This document shows positions 39,862 to 45,932 of a stretch of 45,932 bases of DNA, one piece after another. Position 1 is the stretch's first letter, and every line of letters starts with the position of its first letter. The position numbers and the translations under genes were made by a program. The notes under the pieces were generated by a model. The model saw only the letters and a program-made list of their open reading frames with translations, was not told where the DNA came from and did no database searches. Location: assembly GCA_026391845.1 (NCBI GenBank), contig JAPLDG010000313.1, forward strand, positions 1-45,932, in the 5' to 3' direction. Source of the stretch: Bacteroidota bacterium (GTDB lineage: Bacteria > Bacteroidota > Bacteroidia > Bacteroidales > FEN-979).

Positions 39862-42800
39862 TTATTTTCCCTGCATATCAAATTCTTTCATTTCCTCCCT
39901 GAGATCAGGTATGATCCCCAGCAAATGCTTTTGGTTTACATTGGTTAAAATATCTCCGGCCCGAAGCGGCCATTTTTTAATTAATATTTTTTCCTGGGTA
40001 TTGGTGATGATCAGTAAAGATCGGCAATCTTCAGAAAATTGTGCAAAATGTGTGTGGCCTTTTGTATCCCCTGAATTGATGATATTCAGCAATTCCCCCT
40101 TTCGCGACCAGATCATGATCACATACGGTTTCTTTGAAAGTGTGAAAAAGTAATCACTGTTCGCCGAAAACCCGATCTCCTCGATAGCTGTTCTATGTGA
40201 ATTATCAAGGGTGGTAATATAGACGCCATCGCCACTCCAAAGTATTGCCTGCCCGTCGGATGAAGCGGTCAGTATCGATTTTCCATCCGGAGAATACCGG
40301 GCCTTTATGATATCCGCCTTATGCAATTTCAGCTGCTGAACAATTGTTCCGTCAAGGTTCCTGATGATTGCAACCTTGTTTGCAGAACCGGTAATGATTC
40401 TTTTTCCATCAGGAGAGAAGGAGGCGCAGCGCAATGGATCGTTGTCTGATTTGAATTCTTTGAGTTTGGTTCCCTTGAAATCCCAGATCCTGGCTGCACC
40501 ATCACTGCATGCAGTTAATATGGTATTCCCGTCGGGTGAAAATTCAGTACTTCTCACTTCAAAGGGATGGTCACATCTTGCAATCTCCTTTCCGGCGGTA
40601 TCCCAGATCCTGGCTGTTTTGTCAAATGAAGAGGTCGATATAAATTGATTATCGGGGGAGATACTTACATCCATTCCAGGGCCCTGGTAACCGAAGTCCA
40701 GCAGCCGGTTTTTTTCAACATTGAAACAGCCAAGGCTGTTTTGCTGATTCAGGACGACCAACATTTTCATCTTCTGTGAAATGCGTGCATCAAGGGTTTG
40801 TGATGCCTTTCTATTGATCATTTCACATTCGTTGTTTCTCAGGACCCAGATTTTTATCATGCCATCTGCCGATGCAGTCACAACCGTATCATTGCCCCCG
40901 GCAAACCGTATCTCCCTGATGGCTGCCGCATGCCTTCTCAATTCAAACTGGAATTCCCCGTCGATGCTCCGTACCTGGGAGATCCCATCGTCTGAACCGA
41001 TGGCAAAATATTTACTGTCTGCTGAAACAGTAAAATGTCCGATGCAGCCGATCCCTGCCTGAACTTCTTTGATAACAGTTGCAGGAACAGAATTACCCCA
41101 GATGATGGCTGATCCGTCATCAGAAACGGTGATGATAAAACGCCCGTCGGGTGTAAAATCACTTCGGGTCACACCGCCTGTATGCTTGGCCAGTACCTGC
41201 AGCTCTTTTCCTGACAAATCCCAGATCCTGGCTGTTGCATCATCTGATGAGGTCACCACACGCATATTGTCGGGGGAAAAACCAATGTCGCGTAAAAATC
41301 CGGTATGCCCTTTGAGAACAGCCACACATGTACCGCTGAAATCCCAGATTCTAGCAGTTTTATCATATGAAGTTGTTGCAATATATTTGCTGTCGGAGGA
41401 AAAATGAATTGAGTTTATGGTCGATTCGTGGCCGGTCAGGCTGCCGTGTTTTTCACATCGCAAGGTCTCCTTGTTGAAATCCCAGATCGTGCCTGTTCCT
41501 GCCATAGATGCAGTTACAATATATTTTCCGTCCGGAGAAAAACCGGCAATATAATTCCTCTGATCTTTGTCTTTAATGGTCTGCAGCAACCGGCCGGTTG
41601 TATCCCACAGCCGGACCGTACTGTCGATCGAACTCGTTACGATATACCGGCCATCGGGTGAGAATCTTGCAAACATCACTTTTTGGTGATGCCCTTTTAA
41701 AACAGCAAGTTCTTTGCCGTTCATGTCCCAGATGCGTGCCGTGCTGTCAAATGAAGCGCTTACAATTTTTCTTCCAAGGGGGGTGTAATCCAGACTGTAA
41801 ACGTCATTCGTATGGCCCTCAAGGTTGTTGCTGAACGGATAGTAATCAGCAGTTTCATAACTCAGCGAGAGTGCCTCCATCGCCAGGTGACCACCGTAGA
41901 TTTGAAATGCTTTTTCAGCCAGTCTGAAGCTTAATGTAGGATTTTTATCAATGGTTAAAAGACTATAGGAGGCGAGTTCATTTGAAGTAGCAATGCTGGC
42001 AATTTTTGTGGCCTTGTTCCGCTCGATCAGCGCCCATATCGTAAAACCGGACATGATGATCAATGCCGCCAGAAGAGCGGAAATGATGGTGGCTCTTATT
42101 CTCGTTCTTTTTGATTGGAGCTCTTTCTGACTTTTGGCAATAAAGTCCTTTTTGTCCTGGTTCAGAAAAAGACGATCAAGATATGGTTTAATGTAATTAA
42201 AATCGCTTTCGCTGAGAAGAATTCCTCTGTTGAGGTACTGATCATATGTGTTGGCAATGATCTCTTTGATTTCATTCACCTCTTTTTCCGCCAGGGTGAT
42301 TTTTTCGAAAATTTTTGACGCAAGACTGTCGTGCCTTAACTCATACTTTCCATTTTCATCCTGATCCCGGATGATCCTGAGGGTAATAAATTTATGAATT
42401 AGCGCCCTCACCCTGTTGATATCCACATCGCTGCCGGGTGTCCTGATGTCGGAGGCAATATCTTCGTCAGTAACCTGACGTTTGGTGCCTTTACCGGAAA
42501 CGAATGATTTTAAAATCTTTAGGGCTAACGATTTATCCTGATCATTTAACTGAGAAATCTCAAACTCGAGAAACGTTCCCAGAAGATCTTTGACACTTCC
42601 AACCCGTTTCACAAGATCTTTCGAAAAGACGATCTCCTGCGATCCTGTCATCCCTTCCAGAGCCAGCCAGTACAAGCGATCTAAAAAAATTTGAAGGTAA
42701 GTGAGGTCAATTTCTGCATTTTCAGGACTTAACTCTTTTAAAATCTCCTCTGAACAATCCTTTTCCAGCCGGATTCCATGAGCGTTACACAAACCTTTGA

Positions 42801-43395
42801 TTACTTCCAGCGCGTTTTGACGGGTAACAGAATTTATTCTCAGTCTGTTGGATAGGAATTCGGGTATTCTTTTTTCAAATTCAGTCAGGCTGGCGAGGTA
42901 CTCCTCCCGGATGGAAAAAATAAATTTACATTGAAGATTCGACCCGATGATGCTTTTTACAGTTGTGATCAATTCATCCCGTTCCTTCTCATTGCCAAAA
43001 ATGAAAATTTCCTCAAACTGATCGAAAATGAAGTAGATGGGGCGGAAATGGTCTAAAAATATGCGCTGAACAATTTCCGTTATGGGTTCATTCCGGGCAT
43101 TTGACAACGGTTTATTCAAGCACTTTTGCAGGGTAGTTCCAAGGCTTTTATTTATATCAGAACCTCTCCTGATTTGAATCGGGAACCAGTCGCTTTCCTG
43201 AATTTTATTTGCCAGACCACAATTGATCAGTGAAGACTTTCCAATGCCCGATACGCCGAAAAGAACCAATATCCTGCTCTTGTAAACGCGGTAGTATAGC
43301 TCTTCAATTTCAGCATCCCTTCCGAAAAACGTAGCTTTGTCCTCCCTGGCGTAGCTGTCAAGGAATTTAAAAGGACTTTTTGGTTGATTTCCCAT
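39862..43395 (-). CDS. STAND-type ATPase with transmembrane segment and about 14 WD40 repeats
   Basis: Predicted nSTAND signalling ATPase of 1177 residues. The N-terminal NTPase domain has FFGRDAEIEELY, the P-loop GVSGIGKSS (about 47-56), Walker B IYFIFDQFEEIF (about 117) and an Arg-containing SIREEYLASL (about 160). A helical STAND region follows to about 430, a single membrane helix near 440-458 (LIIMSGFTIWALIE), and an arm with heptad-like helices. From about residue 518 to 1150 there are about 14 WD40 units with FSPDGKYIVTAS and ARIWD-type blade ends, enough for two seven-bladed propellers. STAND proteins are switches that oligomerise on sensing; many are implicated in bacterial conflict. 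The start is 7 bp after the HEPN-motif gene, so the two form an operon. Confidence 0.9.
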   Translation of the reverse strand: MGNQPKSPFKFLDSYAREDKATFFGRDAEIEELYYRVYKSRILVLFGVSGIGKSSLINCGLANKIQESDWFPIQIRRGSDINKSLGTTLQKCLNKPLSNARNEPITEIVQRIFLDHFRPIYFIFDQFEEIFIFGNEKERDELITTVKSIIGSNLQCKFIFSIREEYLASLTEFEKRIPEFLSNRLRINSVTRQNALEVIKGLCNAHGIRLEKDCSEEILKELSPENAEIDLTYLQIFLDRLYWLALEGMTGSQEIVFSKDLVKRVGSVKDLLGTFLEFEISQLNDQDKSLALKILKSFVSGKGTKRQVTDEDIASDIRTPGSDVDINRVRALIHKFITLRIIRDQDENGKYELRHDSLASKIFEKITLAEKEVNEIKEIIANTYDQYLNRGILLSESDFNYIKPYLDRLFLNQDKKDFIAKSQKELQSKRTRIRATIISALLAALIIMSGFTIWALIERNKATKIASIATSNELASYSLLTIDKNPTLSFRLAEKAFQIYGGHLAMEALSLSYETADYYPFSNNLEGHTNDVYSLDYTPLGRKIVSASFDSTARIWDMNGKELAVLKGHHQKVMFARFSPDGRYIVTSSIDSTVRLWDTTGRLLQTIKDKDQRNYIAGFSPDGKYIVTASMAGTGTIWDFNKETLRCEKHGSLTGHESTINSIHFSSDSKYIATTSYDKTARIWDFSGTCVAVLKGHTGFLRDIGFSPDNMRVVTSSDDATARIWDLSGKELQVLAKHTGGVTRSDFTPDGRFIITVSDDGSAIIWGNSVPATVIKEVQAGIGCIGHFTVSADSKYFAIGSDDGISQVRSIDGEFQFELRRHAAAIREIRFAGGNDTVVTASADGMIKIWVLRNNECEMINRKASQTLDARISQKMKMLVVLNQQNSLGCFNVEKNRLLDFGYQGPGMDVSISPDNQFISTSSFDKTARIWDTAGKEIARCDHPFEVRSTEFSPDGNTILTACSDGAARIWDFKGTKLKEFKSDNDPLRCASFSPDGKRIITGSANKVAIIRNLDGTIVQQLKLHKADIIKARYSPDGKSILTASSDGQAILWSGDGVYITTLDNSHRTAIEEIGFSANSDYFFTLSKKPYVIMIWSRKGELLNIINSGDTKGHTHFAQFSEDCRSLLIITNTQEKILIKKWPLRAGDILTNVNQKHLLGIIPDLREEMKEFDMQGK

Positions 43396-43402
43396 CTTTT
43401 AT

Positions 43403-44422
43403 TCAGGATGACAAAACCGACAAAATTTCATTAAACTCATCGACCAGTGTGCTATAGTTATGCAGTGACCGGAGGTCACAAACTTCGGGTGCCTCGGTGC
43501 CAACATACATTAAATGGCCGTCACTGTATTTTGAATACAAATAAATATCCCCGATAATGCTAAACCTTTTAAGATCATTGATAACCTCGGATTTTGTATC
43601 AATAACCAAAGGGGACAGATTAAGGTATTCCCCGATTGACTTCGTTTGCTTCATCAGCAGAACTGAATTGCTTTCGGTAAACTTCAACCCTTCGATCCTG
43701 GCCGTGCTGAAATCGGAATGAGTGTTATGAAGTAAATCCATGCTGTGATGAAAAAATGCTTCGTGATTTTTTGACTTCACAACCTTAATATCCTTCACAT
43801 ACACCAACTTGTAATTGACCAGGAATGCAATTTTTGATAACAATCTGGTTAATTTTTCCTCGAAAACGATACAATCTCTTTCAATATCCTGGTCAGTTGG
43901 ATTGGATTGAAAATGCATGAGGATGTTTCTTGGAAGGACCAATGAATTCAGGTTTTCATAAAACCCTTTATTGAAGTTCTCGGAAATCTCAGGGATAAAC
44001 CATTCGAAATTCTGTTGTTTCAGAAAATTCCCGATGGATGTTATCAGCCAGGTATAATCCCCCAAACTTAAGAGCGGGAAACGGTGTTTGAACTCTTTTT
44101 TAAAATTTTCCGGAATTGAAATCCGGTTTCTGACCTTTTCTTCCATGAGTTGGGCGACCATGATAAAACTGATGAACTGCAACGTTCTTTCAAAGGTCCG
44201 GAAGATATGTGTTAGTAAGTCGCGTCCCAGGGTTGTCTTGGTAAACAACCTGCGAAGCTCAATCCCGATCGGCCATGGGAAATTCTCAACCATTTCATTG
44301 CCCAGTTTCGGGAAATTAATGGAATCATCATCGTTATACCGGATATCATTGGCTAACCTTGGCTTAACTTTGACCATTTCATCAAATACTTGCCTGATCA
44401 GGTCTTCTGTATTGTTCAGCAT
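43403..44422 (-). CDS. HEPN-motif protein of unknown function, partner of the STAND ATPase
   Basis: No named family is recognised with certainty. The 339-residue product is soluble. An N-terminal part has FPWPIGIELRRLF (about 48-60) followed by a hydrophobic helix (FERTLQFISFIMVAQLMEE). Then comes an all-helical region containing RNILMH at 165-170, which matches the R-N-x(3)-H catalytic motif of HEPN RNase-like domains. The C-terminal third (about 200-339) is beta-rich (VYVKDIKVVK, NSVLLMKQTK, IYLYSKYSDG). One HEPN motif in one protein would imply a dimer for RNase activity. It is the first gene of a two-gene operon with the STAND-WD40 ATPase, the kind of pairing in which a HEPN protein acts as effector. 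RNase activity is an inference from six residues and context. Confidence 0.5.
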   Translation of the reverse strand: MLNNTEDLIRQVFDEMVKVKPRLANDIRYNDDDSINFPKLGNEMVENFPWPIGIELRRLFTKTTLGRDLLTHIFRTFERTLQFISFIMVAQLMEEKVRNRISIPENFKKEFKHRFPLLSLGDYTWLITSIGNFLKQQNFEWFIPEISENFNKGFYENLNSLVLPRNILMHFQSNPTDQDIERDCIVFEEKLTRLLSKIAFLVNYKLVYVKDIKVVKSKNHEAFFHHSMDLLHNTHSDFSTARIEGLKFTESNSVLLMKQTKSIGEYLNLSPLVIDTKSEVINDLKRFSIIGDIYLYSKYSDGHLMYVGTEAPEVCDLRSLHNYSTLVDEFNEILSVLSS

Positions 44423-44440
44423 TGTATAGTACGATCATCT

Positions 44441-44555
44441 AGGTTGTCAAATTCTTTCTCTTCAGTGGTTGTTGTGATTGTGGAACACAACGGGAATAGG
44501 CTCAACAAATATAATCATATCATGTGCTAAAACCAACCGGGATTTTTGACAACCT
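44441..44555. repeat. Perfect 11-bp inverted repeat flanking the promoter region of the STAND operon
   Basis: AGGTTGTCAAA at 44441-44451 and its exact complement TTTGACAACCT at 44545-44555 bracket 93 nt between the HEPN-motif gene and the downstream end of the hybrid kinase gene. The candidate promoter lies between them. An 11-bp perfect match in such a short gap is unlikely by chance. Operator pair, insertion scar or part of a structured leader are all possible. Confidence 0.6.
44506..44536 (-). promoter_or_regulatory. Candidate promoter of the HEPN-STAND operon
   Basis: On the minus strand TATATTTG (44513-44506) fits the -7 consensus exactly, and a TTG at 44536-44534 lies 20 bp upstream as a partial -33 box. 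The leader would be about 75 nt and would include one arm of the 11-bp inverted repeat and a small GTTGTG/CACAAC hairpin at 44471-44491. Confidence 0.55.
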
Positions 44556-44561
44556 GTTTTC

Positions 44562-45932
44562 CTACTTTCTCTGGTCAATCCACTTATCCACAACCTTTAG
44601 GAAAATGTTGATATCCAATGGTTTGGTTAAATAATCCCGAGCACCGGCCGCCATTAACTTTTTAATTTGATGTTTGGTGGCATCAGCAGTTAAGATGACA
44701 ACCGGGATCGTTTTTGTGATTTCATCTGTCAGGAGGTTTGCTAAAACCTGACTGCCTGCCATGTCGGGCAAATTCAGGTCGAGCAGTATTAAATCAGGCT
44801 GGTTGGCTGTCGCAAATTGCACTGCGGTTTTTCCGTACATGGATACGATCAGATCAATTCCATGCCGGTTGCCCCGGATAATTTCTTCTACCAATTCAGC
44901 ATTATCGATATTGTCTTCGATGTACAAAATGGTTCCGGTTTTTGTATTTGCCGCTGTTTCCATCTCCATGGAATGCTGTTTTTTCAGAGCCGTCAACTCG
45001 GTTGCGCGTTTGGTTTTCTCCTGATTTTGGAAAGCAAGTTCTTTATTGGCGATGACCAGTTCATTTGCCCGATTTGCTTTATCCTCATTCTGGACGGCAA
45101 TCTCCTTATTGGCAACGACCAGCTCAGCTGTCAGTCTTATATTGTTTTCATTCTGATTTTTCCAGCTTATCCGATTCTCAGTTGTTGGCAGATCAATCCA
45201 GAAAGTACTTCCTTCGCCGACAACACTTTCAACGCCAACCGCTCCTTCAATGGCAGCCATGATTTTTTTAACCACGGCAAGTCCCAGTCCTGAACCTTCA
45301 ATTTGAGTTTTTTCGGCCCCAACCCGCTCGAAAGGGATGAAAAGCTTCGGGATATCGTCAGGATGAATTCCCATTCCGGTATCCTTTACCGCAATCCTGA
45401 CGGAAACAACCCCCTTGTCGTCTTGTGGCAGGGTTTCAGTTTTGATGAAAACGGAACCACCCGGCCGGTTATACTTGACGGCATTGTTCATCAGGTTTAT
45501 CAGTACCTGTTTTAGCAGTTTCCGGTCGGACATTACAAAAAGCTGATTTGCGGGCGAATCTTCCAACTCAATTTTAATTTCCCTGGCATCGGCAAGTGGC
45601 TGGACAGTGTCCATTATTTCTGCAATAATGCTGCCAGCAAGAATAGGTTCGGGTATAAATGAGATCCTCCCCGATTCGATGCGCGAGATGTCGAGCACTT
45701 CATCAATCAGAACGAGCAAATGTTTGCCGCTGATTAAAATATGATCGACGCTTTTCTTTTGTTTTGGGCTGAGTTCACCCATATTCATCAGCTGCGCAAA
45801 GCCAAGAATCGAATTCATGGGCGTACGCAGTTCATGGCTCATCCGCGAGAGGAATTCACTCTTTGCACGATTTGCCTTTTCGGCTTCATCCCGTGATTTG
45901 ACTATTTCTACTTCTGCATTCTTCCGCGCAGT
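44562..45932 (-). CDS. Hybrid sensor histidine kinase, C-terminal part (5' end outside window)
   Basis: The ORF track begins at an internal Met; the frame is open to the window edge (EKANRAKSEFLSRMSHELRTP), so the gene is partial with 456 codons visible. Seen in order: a helical linker, HisKA with phospho-acceptor in MSHELRTPMN, HATPase_c (NLMNNAVKYNRPGG, DTGMGIHPDD, GSGLGLAVVKK), a coiled-coil linker built from repeated ANKELAFQN-type units (about 21 residues, three heptads each), and a C-terminal receiver with the Asp in LILLDLNLPDMAG and Lys in YLTKPLDIN. Sensor domains must lie upstream. No DNA-binding output is present, so it probably passes phosphate to another protein or regulates itself. 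Confidence 0.93.
   Translation of the reverse strand, partial: TARKNAEVEIVKSRDEAEKANRAKSEFLSRMSHELRTPMNSILGFAQLMNMGELSPKQKKSVDHILISGKHLLVLIDEVLDISRIESGRISFIPEPILAGSIIAEIMDTVQPLADAREIKIELEDSPANQLFVMSDRKLLKQVLINLMNNAVKYNRPGGSVFIKTETLPQDDKGVVSVRIAVKDTGMGIHPDDIPKLFIPFERVGAEKTQIEGSGLGLAVVKKIMAAIEGAVGVESVVGEGSTFWIDLPTTENRISWKNQNENNIRLTAELVVANKEIAVQNEDKANRANELVIANKELAFQNQEKTKRATELTALKKQHSMEMETAANTKTGTILYIEDNIDNAELVEEIIRGNRHGIDLIVSMYGKTAVQFATANQPDLILLDLNLPDMAGSQVLANLLTDEITKTIPVVILTADATKHQIKKLMAAGARDYLTKPLDINIFLKVVDKWIDQRK

Overview
The window looks like chromosomal DNA of a member of the Bacteroidota, probably an uncultivated Bacteroidales-like lineage. Reasons visible in the sequence: promoters fit the TTTG / 19 bp / TAnnTTTG pattern; three secreted proteins end in type IX secretion (T9SS) sorting domains; there is a canonical Bacteroides-style hybrid two-component system (propeller, Y_Y_Y, kinase, receiver, AraC in one chain); atpC is of the short, 80-residue kind; and the order coaX, outer-membrane protein, lptC, ppiD is familiar from this phylum. 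There is no transposase, integrase, phage gene or CRISPR array.

Layout. 1-1109: 3' end of atpD followed by atpC. 1207-7215 (minus): housekeeping envelope genes (polytopic membrane protein, coaX, outer-membrane protein, lptC, then ppiD on its own promoter). 7454-8370: tRNA-Phe, its terminator, and a small DUF4160/DUF2442 pair enclosed by a second, slightly decayed copy of the tRNA 3' end plus terminator; the DUF4160 gene carries an in-frame stop at codon 8. 8404-12347 (minus): a probable four-gene operon of exported proteins of unknown function, divergent from a PAS-like/LuxR regulator. 13420-16248 (minus): an alpha/beta hydrolase and an orphan NarL-type histidine kinase with TPRs. 16270-22968 (minus): a 2232-residue mosaic surface protein with LamG-like, PA14-like and beta-helix modules. 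23130-31213 (minus): a tight three-gene signalling operon (TPR hybrid kinase with HPt, LytTR response regulator, HTCS-type hybrid regulator); two tandem 21-bp repeats lie between the AraC-type regulator and the giant surface protein and are good candidates for its binding sites.

31408-38525 (plus): four exported proteins (a T9SS Asp-box propeller protein, two paralogous secreted proteins of which the second is truncated at an intergenic repeat cluster, and a T9SS protein). 38544-39848 (plus): a CorA-like two-TM protein lacking the GMN motif. 39862-44422 (minus): a two-gene unit of a HEPN-motif protein and a membrane-anchored STAND ATPase with about 14 WD40 repeats. This unit, with the convergent CorA-like gene, is the best candidate here for an undescribed conflict or signalling system. 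44562-45932 (minus): 3' part of a hybrid histidine kinase running off the window.

A recurring theme is short, low-complexity interspersed repeats (CGTGACG units, GAAGTAC/GTACTTC units, GTCAGAAGTCAGG, and a C/T-rich hairpin) that sit between genes, seem to have truncated one gene, and have entered one coding sequence in frame inside a receiver domain.
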